From CASFRF01 sp031549345 (GTDB lineage Bacteria; Verrucomicrobiota; Lentisphaeria; Victivallales; Victivallaceae), in NCBI GenBank assembly GCA_031549345.1, contig JAVBPY010000010.1:124001-188000 (forward strand): a stretch of 64,000 bases of DNA. The letters are read 5' to 3'. Positions 1 through 9,080 of the stretch are shown piece by piece. The notes under the pieces are model-generated. The model did not search any database, was not told where the DNA came from, and worked only from the letters and a program-made list of their open reading frames with translations. Position 1 is the first letter of the stretch. Every line of letters starts with the position of its first letter. A program made the translations under genes and the position numbers.

Positions 1-986
1 CCGAGCTTGTTCTTCGTCTGCGATTCAAAAATGGGGGACTCCAGCTTGATGGCGACCGCGCCGAAAATGCCGTCGCGCACATCGTTGGCCTGGAAGTTGC
101 GCCCGGAAAATTCGTTGATTGCCTTGAGAACCCCTTCGCGGAAGGCGGAGAGGTGCGTCCCCCCGTCGTTGGTGTACTGCCCGTTCACGAACGACCAATA
201 ATTTTCGCCGCAGTCGTCGGCGTGGGCCAGGGCGAATTCCAGCGTGGAGCTCCGGAAGGCGATGCAGTCGTACAAACGCTGCTCGGAGGGAAGCTCCGCT
301 TCGACAAGGTCGCGCAGCCCGTTGCGGGAAAAATAGCGCTGATCGTTCATGTAGATCGAAAGCCCGCTGTTCAAATAGGCATACCGCCAAAGACGTTTTT
401 CGATGTAATCCACACGGAAAACGTAGTCGGGGAACAATTCCGCATCCGGAACAAACGTGATTTCCGTCCCGTTCTTTTCGTTGGTTTCGCACTCCTCCTG
501 GGCGACGAGTTCCCCGCGTTCGAAGCGCGCCAGGTACGACTTCCCTTCGCGGATGGTCCGCGCGGCAAAAGAGCTCGAGAGGGCATTCACCGCTTTGGTT
601 CCCACCCCGTTGAGCCCCACCGAAAACTGGAATACGCTGTTGTTGTATTTCGCTCCGGTGTTGATCTGCGAAACGCATTCGACGAGCTTCCCCGGGGGGA
701 TGCCGCGCCCATAGTCGCGCACCGTTACGCGGTTGTTTTCGATCCGGACGTCGATGCGTTTCCCCGCGCCCATGATGAATTCGTCGATCCCGTTGTCGAT
801 CACTTCTTTAAGGAGAATATAGATGCCGTCATCCGGGTGCGATCCGTCGCCCAGACGCCCGATGTACATCCCCGGCCGGAGCCGGATATGTTCCAGGGAC
901 TTCAAAGAGGTGATGGAGCCCTCGGTATAATTTCCGGCGACGCTGCCGGAGGTATTCTCCGAAATATTGTCGTTCGCATTGTTCAT
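1..986 (-). CDS. parE: DNA topoisomerase IV subunit B (ParE), N-terminal part
   Basis: This is the ATPase subunit of a type IIA topoisomerase, which decatenates and relaxes DNA with ParC. About 328 residues are visible and the gene runs off the left edge. The GHKL ATPase fold is clear: RLRPGMYIG near residue 35, EVIDNGIDEF with the catalytic glutamate near residue 60, DYGRGIP, and GLNGVGTKAVNALS. The transducer part shows NGQYTNDGGTHLSAF and FESQTKNKLG. The DGS-PDDGIY insertion and these motifs resemble the Bacteroidetes-type ParE more than classical GyrB, so I prefer ParE; GyrB is the alternative. The start at 986 has no Shine-Dalgarno sequence. A TTGAAT-N16-TACATT promoter ends 5 bases upstream, which suggests a leaderless mRNA. 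Confidence 0.9.
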   Translation of the reverse strand, partial: MNNANDNISENTSGSVAGNYTEGSITSLKSLEHIRLRPGMYIGRLGDGSHPDDGIYILLKEVIDNGIDEFIMGAGKRIDVRIENNRVTVRDYGRGIPPGKLVECVSQINTGAKYNNSVFQFSVGLNGVGTKAVNALSSSFAARTIREGKSYLARFERGELVAQEECETNEKNGTEITFVPDAELFPDYVFRVDYIEKRLWRYAYLNSGLSIYMNDQRYFSRNGLRDLVEAELPSEQRLYDCIAFRSSTLEFALAHADDCGENYWSFVNGQYTNDGGTHLSAFREGVLKAINEFSGRNFQANDVRDGIFGAVAIKLESPIFESQTKNKL

Positions 987-991
987 ACAAG

Positions 992-1019
992 AATGTATCA
1001 TTTTTTTACGAAAATTCAA
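992..1019 (-). promoter_or_regulatory. parE promoter, probably leaderless
   Basis: On the minus strand a TTGAAT -35 box (1014-1019) and a TACATT -10 box (992-997) are separated by 16 bases. The parE ATG begins 5 bases after the -10 box, so transcription should start at or within a base or two of the start codon. This is read by eye only. Confidence 0.5.
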
Positions 1020-1097
1020 GCTCCAAAACTGGAATTTATCTTCAAGTGCGTGTACATTATGCAGGGAAAATTCAGTGAATAAAATCTGGGAGATCCG

Positions 1098-2540
1098 ATG
1101 AAATACGAAGCGGTTATCGGCTTGGAAGTGCACATTCAGGTGCGCACGGCCAGCAAAATGTTCTGCGCCTGCCCCAACCGGAGCGGCGACGCGCCCAACA
1201 CCAATGTCTGCCCGGTTTGCATGGCCTACCCCGGCGCCCTCCCCGTCCCGAACCGTGAGGCGATCCGTCAGACCGTCCGCGCCGGGCTCCTGACAAATTG
1301 TGAAATCGCCCGCTTCAGCAAATTCGACCGCAAGAATTACTTTTACCCGGACGCGTCCAAAAATTACCAGATTTCGCAGTTCGACCTCCCCTTCTGCTCC
1401 AAGGGACACATCGACATCGAAGGCGTCGGCTTCTCCGGCGCGCCTTTGGCCAAACGCGCCATCGGAATCACCCGCATTCATCTGGAAGAGGACGTGGCCA
1501 AACTCACCCACGGCTCCGGCCCCAGCGGCGTGGACTTCAACCGCTGCGGACTTGCCCTCATTGAAGCGGTGAGCGAACCGGATATGCACACCCCCGACGA
1601 AGCGTACGCCTACTTGACCAACCTCAAGGAAATCATGCGGTACGGCAACATCAGCGACTGCGATATGGAAAAGGGCCAGCTTCGCTGCGACGTGAACGTT
1701 TCGTTGCGCCCCGTCGGGCAGGAAAAGCTCGGCACAAAAATCGAAATCAAAAACCTGAACAGCTTCCGCTCCGCGCACCGCGCGCTGGAATATGAAATCT
1801 GGCGGCAGGCCAAAGAGCTCGATGCGGGCAAAGTCTTCACCCAGGAAACGCGCGGCTGGGACGACGACCTGGGCGAAACCTACGCCATGCGAAGCAAGGA
1901 ACAAGCGCAGGATTACCGCTATTTTCCGGAGCCCGACATCCTGCCGGTTACCTTTACGGAAGAAGACATCGAAGAGCTCCGCGCCACACTCCCGGAACTC
2001 CCGGAAGCGATGCGCGCCCGCTTTGTCCGCGAATACGCGCTCACCGAGTACGACGCGGGCGTCCTGACGCAGAACCGCGAACTCGCCCCCTGGTTCGACC
2101 GCGCGGCCCGCGCGGCAAAGAACCCGAAACTCGCCGCCAACTGGGTGATCTCCGACCTCCTCCGCGAACTCGGCGCCCGCGAAATCGCGCTCTCCGATTG
2201 TCCGTTCGCGCCGGAGGCCCTCGCGGAATTGGTCAACGCCATCGATTCGGGCGCCATCAACGGCACCATCGCCAAAACTGTTTTCACCGCGATGTTCGAG
2301 AGCGGGAAATCCCCGAAAACCATCATCGCCGAACAAGGGCTCGCCCAGGTCAGCGACGAATCGGCCATCGCCAAATTCGCCGACGACGTGATCGCGGCCA
2401 ACCCCGCGCAAGTCGAGCAATACCGCGCGGGCAACCCCAAAGTTCTTCAGTTCCTGATCGGCCAGCTTATGAAAGCGAGCAAAGGGAAAGCCAATCCGCA
2501 GCTTGCCGGGGATCTCCTCCGCAAGCGTCTGGAAAAGTAA
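1098..2540 (+). CDS. gatB: Aspartyl/glutamyl-tRNA(Asn/Gln) amidotransferase subunit B (GatB)
   Basis: GatB is the kinase/tRNA-binding subunit of GatCAB, which converts misacylated Glu-tRNA(Gln) and Asp-tRNA(Asn) to the correct amides in the cytoplasm. The 480-residue length is normal. The N-terminus carries the family signature GLEVHIQ, and four zinc-ligand cysteines follow (C23, C25, C38, C41, pattern CxC...CPVC). LIEAVSEPDM lies in the catalytic kinase domain. The C-terminal region, about residues 330-480, is the YqeY-like tail domain. A GGGAG ribosome-binding site precedes the ATG. gatA and gatC are not in the window. lgt starts one base after the stop codon, so the two genes are probably co-transcribed. 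Confidence 0.96.
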   Translation: MKYEAVIGLEVHIQVRTASKMFCACPNRSGDAPNTNVCPVCMAYPGALPVPNREAIRQTVRAGLLTNCEIARFSKFDRKNYFYPDASKNYQISQFDLPFCSKGHIDIEGVGFSGAPLAKRAIGITRIHLEEDVAKLTHGSGPSGVDFNRCGLALIEAVSEPDMHTPDEAYAYLTNLKEIMRYGNISDCDMEKGQLRCDVNVSLRPVGQEKLGTKIEIKNLNSFRSAHRALEYEIWRQAKELDAGKVFTQETRGWDDDLGETYAMRSKEQAQDYRYFPEPDILPVTFTEEDIEELRATLPELPEAMRARFVREYALTEYDAGVLTQNRELAPWFDRAARAAKNPKLAANWVISDLLRELGAREIALSDCPFAPEALAELVNAIDSGAINGTIAKTVFTAMFESGKSPKTIIAEQGLAQVSDESAIAKFADDVIAANPAQVEQYRAGNPKVLQFLIGQLMKASKGKANPQLAGDLLRKRLEK

Positions 2541-2541
2541 T

Positions 2542-3318
2542 ATGCACCCCATTGCTTTTTACATCGGGGCATTTCCCATCCGCTGGTACGGCGTCATGGC
2601 GGCGCTCGGCTTCCTTGCCGCCACGTTTCTTCTTTCCGCCAACCGCAAGAAGGCGGATCTTACGGCGGATCAGGCATCCACCGCGGTTTTCATCAGCATG
2701 GTGGCCGGCGTGCTCGGCGCGCGTATCTTTTATGTGATTCAATTCTCCGGCGAATTCGCCGGCAGGCCCGGCGCGATTTTTCGTATCGACCAGGGGGGGT
2801 TGGTCTTTTACGGCGGCCTCTTCCTCGCCTTGGCTGCATTGGGGGTGTGGTGCTGGAAAACGAAGATTGACTTTATCCGCCTTATGGATATTTCCGTCCC
2901 GGCATTGCTGGTAGGGCACGCCTTCGGGCGCGTGGGATGTTTTCTGAACGGCTGCTGCTTCGGCGTGCCGACGCAATGCGCGCTGGGCGTTCTGTATCCG
3001 GAAGGGTCGGAACCGTTCCTGCGTTACGGCGCCGTCGCGCTGCACCCGGTACAGCTGTACGAGGCGGTGTTCAATCTCCTCCTCGCCGCTTTCTTCTTCC
3101 CCCTTGTCCGCAAAGTACGGCGCGGCGTAACAATAAGTTTGTATTTTATTTGTTATGGTCTTTCACGGTTTGTCAACGAATTTTTTCGCGGGGATCACCG
3201 TGATTTTCTTTTCAATTTCACTCCGGCGCAGACGATCGGCTTCCTGCTGATTTTCACAGGAGCGGGTCTTTTCTACTACTTTCAGACGAAAAAGAACACC
3301 GATGAATCCGCCGCGTGA
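2542..3318 (+). CDS. lgt: Prolipoprotein diacylglyceryl transferase (Lgt)
   Basis: This integral membrane enzyme transfers diacylglycerol from phosphatidylglycerol to the lipobox cysteine of prolipoproteins, the first step of lipoprotein maturation. The 258-residue protein has about seven hydrophobic segments and the Lgt signature GRVGCFLNGCCFG near residues 130-142, with FYGGL earlier. The ATG at 2542, one base after the gatB stop, gives an N-terminus (MHPIAFYIG) typical of Lgt; an in-frame upstream start inside gatB is less likely. Its last 17 bases overlap the next gene. The window contains several substrates for it, with lipoboxes at 13129, 18492, 30372 and 57013. Confidence 0.95.
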   Translation: MHPIAFYIGAFPIRWYGVMAALGFLAATFLLSANRKKADLTADQASTAVFISMVAGVLGARIFYVIQFSGEFAGRPGAIFRIDQGGLVFYGGLFLALAALGVWCWKTKIDFIRLMDISVPALLVGHAFGRVGCFLNGCCFGVPTQCALGVLYPEGSEPFLRYGAVALHPVQLYEAVFNLLLAAFFFPLVRKVRRGVTISLYFICYGLSRFVNEFFRGDHRDFLFNFTPAQTIGFLLIFTGAGLFYYFQTKKNTDESAA

Positions 3319-4240
3319 AGTTGTCGTATCCGCCGAATTGGCGGGGGAACGGCTGGATCGCGCCCTGGCGGCCCTCCTGCCGGAGTTCTCCCGCTCCTAT
3401 CTCCAGAAATTGATTAAGGACGGAAAAGTTTCCACCCCGCGCGGAACGCTCTTTGAAGAACAGCGGATGGCGGTGCAGGAAGGGCAGCGCCTTTTGCTGG
3501 ACATTCCCATCGCCTCCACGGGAATCATCTCCGCCGAACCATTCGCGTTCCCGATTCTTTTTGAAGACGAACACATGCTGGTGATCGACAAACCCGCCGG
3601 CGTGGTCGTCCACCCCGGTGCGGGGAATTGGACGGGGACGGTGGTCAACGCCCTCCTGAGCCGCTACCCTGGCATCCAGGAGTGGGCGGAAGAGGCCACG
3701 GACCGCCCCGGCATCGTCCACCGCTTGGACAAAGACACCTCCGGCTGCCTTGCGATTGCGCGGACGGCGGGAGCGCACTTCCAGTTGTCGACGGCCTTTG
3801 CGGAACGGAAAGTAAAGAAAACTTACCTCGCGTTGGCCTGGGGCCACCCGAAGCTCGCCCAGGGACGGTTGGAAAGTTCCATCGGCCGCCATCCCGTCAA
3901 CCGCCAAAAAATGGCGGAGGTGGATCGCGGGGGGAAATTGGCTGTTACGCTTTACAAAGTCCTGCGCACGGGCTGGCTCGAACGCTTCCCGGTTTCATTG
4001 ATCGAGCTGGATCTCCAGACGGGGCGCACGCACCAGATCCGCGTCCATCTTTCCGGAATGGGGCATCCCGTCCTGGGGGACTCGTTGTACGGGAACGGAC
4101 GCGGCCCCTTGCTCGGCCGCCAGCTCCTCCACGCCTGGAGGCTCGCCCTCCCCCATCCTGCGAGCGGCGAAATCCTCAAAATGGAAAGCCCCATCCCCGC
4201 GGACATGCAGACCACGCTGGAACGTCTTTCCGAGAATTAG
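3302..4240 (+). CDS. RluA/RluD-family 23S rRNA pseudouridine synthase
   Basis: It is predicted to isomerise uridine to pseudouridine in 23S rRNA. The 312-residue protein begins with an S4 RNA-binding domain (about residues 12-75, GERLDRALAALL and SRSYLQKLIKDG). The catalytic domain contains HRLDKDTSG, whose first aspartate (about residue 142) is the catalytic residue, and GRTHQIRVHL. An S4 domain plus these motifs fits RluD best, but RluC or another RluA paralog cannot be excluded, so no symbol is given. The start overlaps lgt by 17 bases, which suggests translational coupling. The gene converges with the efflux operon, with only 4 bases between the stop codons. Confidence 0.93.
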   Translation: MNPPREVVVSAELAGERLDRALAALLPEFSRSYLQKLIKDGKVSTPRGTLFEEQRMAVQEGQRLLLDIPIASTGIISAEPFAFPILFEDEHMLVIDKPAGVVVHPGAGNWTGTVVNALLSRYPGIQEWAEEATDRPGIVHRLDKDTSGCLAIARTAGAHFQLSTAFAERKVKKTYLALAWGHPKLAQGRLESSIGRHPVNRQKMAEVDRGGKLAVTLYKVLRTGWLERFPVSLIELDLQTGRTHQIRVHLSGMGHPVLGDSLYGNGRGPLLGRQLLHAWRLALPHPASGEILKMESPIPADMQTTLERLSEN

Positions 4241-4244
4241 AAGT

Positions 4245-7200
4245 CTACGACTTACAGAATTTTCGCTCAATTTCGTAGTATAGCGCCGGCAGGAAAAACA
4301 GCGTCAGTAATGTGGAACTTGCCAAGCCGAAGACCACAATAATTGCCAACGGCCGCTGAACTTCCGCACCGATGCCGGTTGAAATCAGCAGCGGGAAGAG
4401 CCCAAGCAATGTTGTCAACGAGGTCAGGACGATCGCGCGGAAACGGCGGCAGCCGCTTTCGACGATCGCGTCGTACAACTCCATTCCTTCAGCGCGCAAC
4501 TCGTTGAAGTCGGAGACCATCACTACCGCGTTCTGGATTGCGATCCCGAAGAGTGCGATGAATCCGACGGCGGCGGGGACCGAAAGCAACTGATTCATCG
4601 CCGCAAGGCCAATCACACCGCCGATGAGGGCCAACGGCACGTTGATAATCACCGTCAGGCTGTTCCGCAGCGACCCGAATGCCAGGCAAAGAAGCATGAA
4701 AATCAGTGCGATGACAATCGGAACGACGATGTACAAGCGCTGCATCGCCCGTTCCTGGTTTTCAAACTGTCCTCCGAATTCCACAGAATAACCGGTGGGA
4801 AGCTCAACCTTTTCTGCGATGATCTTGCGCATATCGGCCACAATTTCGCTGGGGGCACGGCCGGAGATATTCCCGAAAATCGTCCAGCGGCGCTGCATTT
4901 TCTCGCGATTGATCTGCACCGGTCCCTCGGTAATTTCGATGGATGCGATACGGTTCAATTCGATGTAGCGCCCGGAGTTCGATTTGAATTTCAGTTGTCC
5001 GATCGCTTCCGGTGAATTCCTGTATTTCTCCGCCAGGCGGACATTGATGTCGTAACGGCGTGTATCCTGGTAGATCGCACCAATGTTTTCGCCGCCCAAC
5101 GCGCGTTCGATAAGTTCCATGACCTCCGACCCGTTGACGCCGAGGCGGGACATGGTTTTCCGATTCAGCTTAATCTGGAGTTGCGGTTGTCCGAAATTTT
5201 GTTCTGCCGCCAAATCCACCACGCCGGGAATCCTGGATACGGCTTCACGGATTTCTTCGGCCTTCTTCCGCAGAACCGCACTGTTTTCGCCGTAGACTTT
5301 CAGCGCAAAATATGTCCTTGCGCCGGAAAGAAGTTCATCGAACGCATTCTGAATCGGCTGCGAAAAATTTGTTGTAACGCCAGGATAATCCCCCAATTCC
5401 GAACGCAATTCCTCCACAATTTTTTTCCTGGCTTCGGCACCGATGGATCCGCTTTTTTCCTGTTTCAGCGCAATTTGGATCTCCGCAAAATTCACGGGGT
5501 GCGGATGGCTCCCCGCTTCCGGTCGACCGAGCCGGGAAATGGTCTCCGTAACGTTGGGGTGTTTGATGATGATTTTTTCAAGATTCCGGACGATGATTTC
5601 CGCCTCGCCCAGACCAATGGATGGTGCCATGGTTACGGTAACAACAATCGCCCCCTCTTCGAGAGTCGGAATAAATTCGCGCCCGGTTTTCCCGAGGATG
5701 AAAATGCTTCCGGCAAAAGCGAATAAAACCAGTACAAACATAACATAACGGAATTTGATTGCCCATACCAACAAAGGAGAATACATTTTCCGGATAAAGG
5801 CAAGTGTTTTTTTCGTCCGTTGCTCCTCCTTTTCCGATCCCCTTAGAAGAATTGCGCCCAAAGCGGTCGAGTTGACCATCGCGGCGAAGATGGAGGCCCC
5901 CAACGCCATGACAATGGTTGACGCCAACGGACGGAACAGTTTTCCTTCCACCCCCTCAAACATGAAAATGGGGATGAATACCGCGATGATGATTAACAAT
6001 GCGAATGCAATCGGGCGAATCATGACAACGCTTGAACTCACAATGATTTCAAAACGGTTTCCTCCTTCGTTTTTCCTGTCCCCAAGATTGCGCATAATGT
6101 TTTCGACAATCACGATGGAGCCATCGACAAGCATTCCCAGGGCGATGGCAATGCCGCCCAGGGACATCAAGTTGGTGGATTGGCCGCTCCAACTCAGGCC
6201 AATAATTGCCACCGCCGCACAAAACGGCATGGAAAGCGCAACAATCAATGACGCCCGCACATTCCAAAAGGCCAACGCCAATATCGCGACAACAAGGATA
6301 ATTCCCTGGAAAAGCGCGTCGCTGACCGTTTTCCCCGCATTATCCACCAAATCCGCCTGGTCGTAGTACGGGACAATGCTCACGCCCTTGGGCAAACTTG
6401 CTTGTACGCTTTCGAGTTTTTTATGCAGAGCGGCAATGACCTTGGAGGTATTTTCTCCGTAAAGCTTCAGGACAATGCCGGCGACGACTTCCTCTTCACC
6501 ATTCCGGGTTACGACGCCGCGCCGAATATCCGGCCCATACCCAATCTTTGCAATCTGGGCGAGGCGGATGGTGATTCCGTCCTGCTCTTTTACTGTAAGT
6601 TCCCGTATATCGTCGAGCGTTTCGAGCATGCCGATGCCGCGGATCAGGTATTCTTCGGAGCCGATTTCAACATACTGCCCGCCGACATTGCGGTTGTTTT
6701 TCTGTACCGCATCGACAACTTCTTCCATCGTAACATCGTAACGGCGCATTTCTTGCGGATCAAGCTGAATCTGGTATTGCAGGACATGCCCGCCCATCGA
6801 GAGAATGGCCGTCACGCCCTGGACGGTTTGCAGCTGTCGTTTGACGATAAAATCATTCAGTTCTCGCAAATACGCGTTGAGTTCCTTCCCTTGCGTCTCA
6901 ACAGTTTCTTTGTCGGCTTGGAGGTAATAGATAAACACCTGCCCTAAACCGGTTGAAATCGGTCCCAGCTCCGGCTTCGGCGTACCCGGCGGCAAGAGCG
7001 ATTCCGCCGAGCTCAACCGCTCCGCCACCAACTGACGCGCAAAATACATGTCGACCGAATCCTCAAAATATACGTAAATCACCCCCATGCCGAAACCGGA
7101 TGTCGATTTTACTTGCGCAACATCCGGGAGACCGCCCATGGCGCTTTCGATGGGCTGAACGACCATCAATTCCACCTCTTCAGCGGCGAGTCCCGGCACT

Positions 7201-7352
7201 TCCGCGAAAATTGGAACCATCACCGGACTGATGTCCGGAAAAGCATCTTGCGGAATCGTCTTATAACAGTACACGCCATAGCCGATAACGCCGAACATCA
7301 GGAAAACAACCAGCCATTTTACCTGTAAAATGAGCTCAAGAATTTTTTTCAT
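4245..7352 (-). CDS. Heavy-metal efflux RND transporter, CusA/CzcA family
   Basis: This inner-membrane proton-driven pump exports metal ions together with the adjacent adaptor. At 1035 residues it has the normal HME-RND length. It shows the N-terminal transmembrane helix, two large periplasmic loops and the TM4 signature GGIAIALGMLVDGSIVIVEN near residue 400. In that helix the first aspartate found in Zn/Co CzcA pumps is alanine here, while the second aspartate and the glutamate are kept, a pattern closer to CusA-like pumps. Metal specificity cannot be settled from this. It starts 2 bases after the adaptor stop. No outer-membrane factor of the CusC/TolC type is visible, so the outer channel must come from elsewhere. 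Confidence 0.92.
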   Translation of the reverse strand: MKKILELILQVKWLVVFLMFGVIGYGVYCYKTIPQDAFPDISPVMVPIFAEVPGLAAEEVELMVVQPIESAMGGLPDVAQVKSTSGFGMGVIYVYFEDSVDMYFARQLVAERLSSAESLLPPGTPKPELGPISTGLGQVFIYYLQADKETVETQGKELNAYLRELNDFIVKRQLQTVQGVTAILSMGGHVLQYQIQLDPQEMRRYDVTMEEVVDAVQKNNRNVGGQYVEIGSEEYLIRGIGMLETLDDIRELTVKEQDGITIRLAQIAKIGYGPDIRRGVVTRNGEEEVVAGIVLKLYGENTSKVIAALHKKLESVQASLPKGVSIVPYYDQADLVDNAGKTVSDALFQGIILVVAILALAFWNVRASLIVALSMPFCAAVAIIGLSWSGQSTNLMSLGGIAIALGMLVDGSIVIVENIMRNLGDRKNEGGNRFEIIVSSSVVMIRPIAFALLIIIAVFIPIFMFEGVEGKLFRPLASTIVMALGASIFAAMVNSTALGAILLRGSEKEEQRTKKTLAFIRKMYSPLLVWAIKFRYVMFVLVLFAFAGSIFILGKTGREFIPTLEEGAIVVTVTMAPSIGLGEAEIIVRNLEKIIIKHPNVTETISRLGRPEAGSHPHPVNFAEIQIALKQEKSGSIGAEARKKIVEELRSELGDYPGVTTNFSQPIQNAFDELLSGARTYFALKVYGENSAVLRKKAEEIREAVSRIPGVVDLAAEQNFGQPQLQIKLNRKTMSRLGVNGSEVMELIERALGGENIGAIYQDTRRYDINVRLAEKYRNSPEAIGQLKFKSNSGRYIELNRIASIEITEGPVQINREKMQRRWTIFGNISGRAPSEIVADMRKIIAEKVELPTGYSVEFGGQFENQERAMQRLYIVVPIVIALIFMLLCLAFGSLRNSLTVIINVPLALIGGVIGLAAMNQLLSVPAAVGFIALFGIAIQNAVVMVSDFNELRAEGMELYDAIVESGCRRFRAIVLTSLTTLLGLFPLLISTGIGAEVQRPLAIIVVFGLASSTLLTLFFLPALYYEIERKFCKS

Positions 7353-7354
7353 AA

Positions 7355-8569
7355 TCAGTGTCCGTGTCCGTCGCCGGTCATTCCGCTGGTAACGAGAATG
7401 GCCTTCAGACCAAACGCCCCCTCGGAAACATATTTTTCTCCCACCTTCAGCCCCGCAACAATCTGCGTATAGCCGTTCGCACTTTTCCCCGTCCTTACAT
7501 CGCGCGGCGAGAATCCGTCGTCAACGGGGACAAAAACTACAAATTCGCCGCCGACAAGCTGTATGGCGGTGCCCGGAATCAGGACGGATTCCCCCTTGTC
7601 CCGCAATTTTACGGTTCCGGTCGCAAAGGTTCCGGCCCGGAGGTTGCCGTCGTGGTTTTCGATGGACACACGCACCAAACCAGTCCGTGTAACTTCGTCG
7701 ATCACCGGAGCGACGTAAATGATTTTTCCGTTGTGAATCTCGGTCGAGGCGGATGTCTTGATCTGTACAGGCATTCCTTTGGCGATACGGGCGATTTCAA
7801 ATTCATCCGCCTTCAGATCAACCCAAAGGTGCGAGACGTCGCTGACGACAAAAATGACCTTCGTGTTGTCTTCGGCAAAGTTTTCCCCAACGGTAACGAA
7901 CTTTTTCAGAATCGTACCATCCCAGGGGGCTTTCACCTCGTACAGCGTGCAGAGCAATGGTGTTTCCGTTTTGGACTCCGCCGTGTGCGTTTCGTGTTCG
8001 CCATTGATATTCAATGACTTCAGCATAATCTCCGCACGCTCGCGCTCCACAATCGAATCTGCGTAGTCTTTTTGATAACGCAGATATTCTTTCTGCGACA
8101 TGCTGGTCTTTTCATAGAGGGTTTTCGCCATTTCAAACTCGGTCTTTGCAATTTTTTCCCTCTCAAGTGCCAGCTTGTGCGCGGAGAAGTATTCACCGAG
8201 TTTATGGCTGGTGATCCGTGCGAGAATTTGTCCTTTTTTGACGGCGTCGCCTTCGGATACCAACACCTCCGTAACAAACCCGGGCATTTTAGGCATCATG
8301 TTTGCGGTATGGTCGGCATTCAATTGAATCTCGCCGGGAAGCTCCAAATAATTTTCCAGATTGCCGCTCAGAGCCTGCGCAAGTTTTATGTTCAAAAATT
8401 TCCGCTGTTTATCACTGATTTCCACGGCCGGTTTTTGATCGTCATCGTGCGAATCGACTTCTTTGTGGGCTTGTTTTTTCGATTCATTCGCATGGTCGCC
8501 GTCGCCGAAAGCGTTTCCGGCAAGCAACAAAAGACAGAGCATTGCCATGCTTATATTTCGCATATCCAT
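7355..8569 (-). CDS. Periplasmic adaptor of heavy-metal RND efflux pump (CusB/CzcB-like)
   Basis: This membrane-fusion protein links the RND pump to an outer-membrane channel. The 404-residue sequence has a signal peptide (MLCLLLLAGNAFG). A His/Asp-rich stretch (residues about 22-45) follows, likely for metal binding in the periplasm. Then come the lipoyl/barrel-sandwich half-motifs (MPKMPGFVTEVLVSEGDAVK), a long alpha-helical hairpin and a beta-barrel. The C-terminus ends GDGHGH, another possible metal site. It is the middle gene of a three-gene operon and lies 65 bases downstream of a small membrane protein gene. The ATG at 8569 was chosen because it gives a complete signal peptide. Confidence 0.9.
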   Translation of the reverse strand: MDMRNISMAMLCLLLLAGNAFGDGDHANESKKQAHKEVDSHDDDQKPAVEISDKQRKFLNIKLAQALSGNLENYLELPGEIQLNADHTANMMPKMPGFVTEVLVSEGDAVKKGQILARITSHKLGEYFSAHKLALEREKIAKTEFEMAKTLYEKTSMSQKEYLRYQKDYADSIVERERAEIMLKSLNINGEHETHTAESKTETPLLCTLYEVKAPWDGTILKKFVTVGENFAEDNTKVIFVVSDVSHLWVDLKADEFEIARIAKGMPVQIKTSASTEIHNGKIIYVAPVIDEVTRTGLVRVSIENHDGNLRAGTFATGTVKLRDKGESVLIPGTAIQLVGGEFVVFVPVDDGFSPRDVRTGKSANGYTQIVAGLKVGEKYVSEGAFGLKAILVTSGMTGDGHGH

Positions 8570-8634
8570 ATTTAATTTCCCTAATATATTTCAAAAAGTG
8601 CACACGCATAGCGGAGGCAGGAAGGGAAAGCACG

Positions 8635-9015
8635 TCAACAACGCAGAATATGCAGGGAAAGAAATATTTTTCCTTTGAAAATCGGGGCTTGCCCGCCCGC
8701 GGATGTTTTAACCCGCGAAAGAAAAGCGGTGACGGAAAAGCTCTCCGCGGGAACAGCGACAGTGGGAACATAATCCACTGTGCTTGTGACGCGGTTACGC
8801 GTTTCTTTCTCGCATTTTGCCAGATGGCGACTTTCCGGACAATCGTCCGGGAAAGCCATTCTCACACGCATTTGCGGAGACGGCGAAACATTCGCGTCCC
8901 GGTGTCCATGCAACATGCAGCAGAAAAAAAGACAAAGACAAACCTGTTGGACGATCAGAAGGATCACCGGAAGAATCGATGCCAATACTTTGATCTTTTC
9001 CTGCAAAATTCTCAT
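8635..9015 (-). CDS. Small single-pass membrane protein at the head of the metal efflux operon
   Basis: I do not recognise a family. The 126-residue product starts MRILQEKIKV at 9015, preceded by a GGGAAAT sequence. It has one strongly hydrophobic, cysteine-rich helix (about residues 12-33, containing CLCLFFCC), then HGH and a Cys/His-containing soluble part (DDCPESRHLAKCEKE). The C-terminal tail ends in SLHILRC. The same frame stays open far upstream through leuD, but that part is only a shadow of leuD. The gene lies between leuD and cusB on the same strand with 65-base gaps on both sides. Position and metal-ligand-like residues suggest a role with the pump, perhaps metal sensing or chaperoning. 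This is inference, and the start is uncertain. Confidence 0.5.
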   Translation of the reverse strand: MRILQEKIKVLASILPVILLIVQQVCLCLFFCCMLHGHRDANVSPSPQMRVRMAFPDDCPESRHLAKCEKETRNRVTSTVDYVPTVAVPAESFSVTAFLSRVKTSAGGQAPIFKGKIFLSLHILRC

Positions 9016-9030
9016 TTCCCGCTTTGCATT

Positions 9031-9064
9031 CGCTCTCCCGCGTGTCCGTGCATGCGGGAAAGCG
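9031..9064. other. Imperfect hairpin between leuD and the small membrane protein gene
   Basis: CGCTCTCCCGC (9031-9041) pairs with GCGGGAAAGCG (9054-9064) with one mismatch and a 12-base loop. It sits just downstream of the leuD stop. No U-tract follows on either strand, so it is not a textbook terminator; it may attenuate or protect the leuCD transcript. Confidence 0.3.
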
Positions 9065-9080
9065 TCTTGATTTCCACGCG

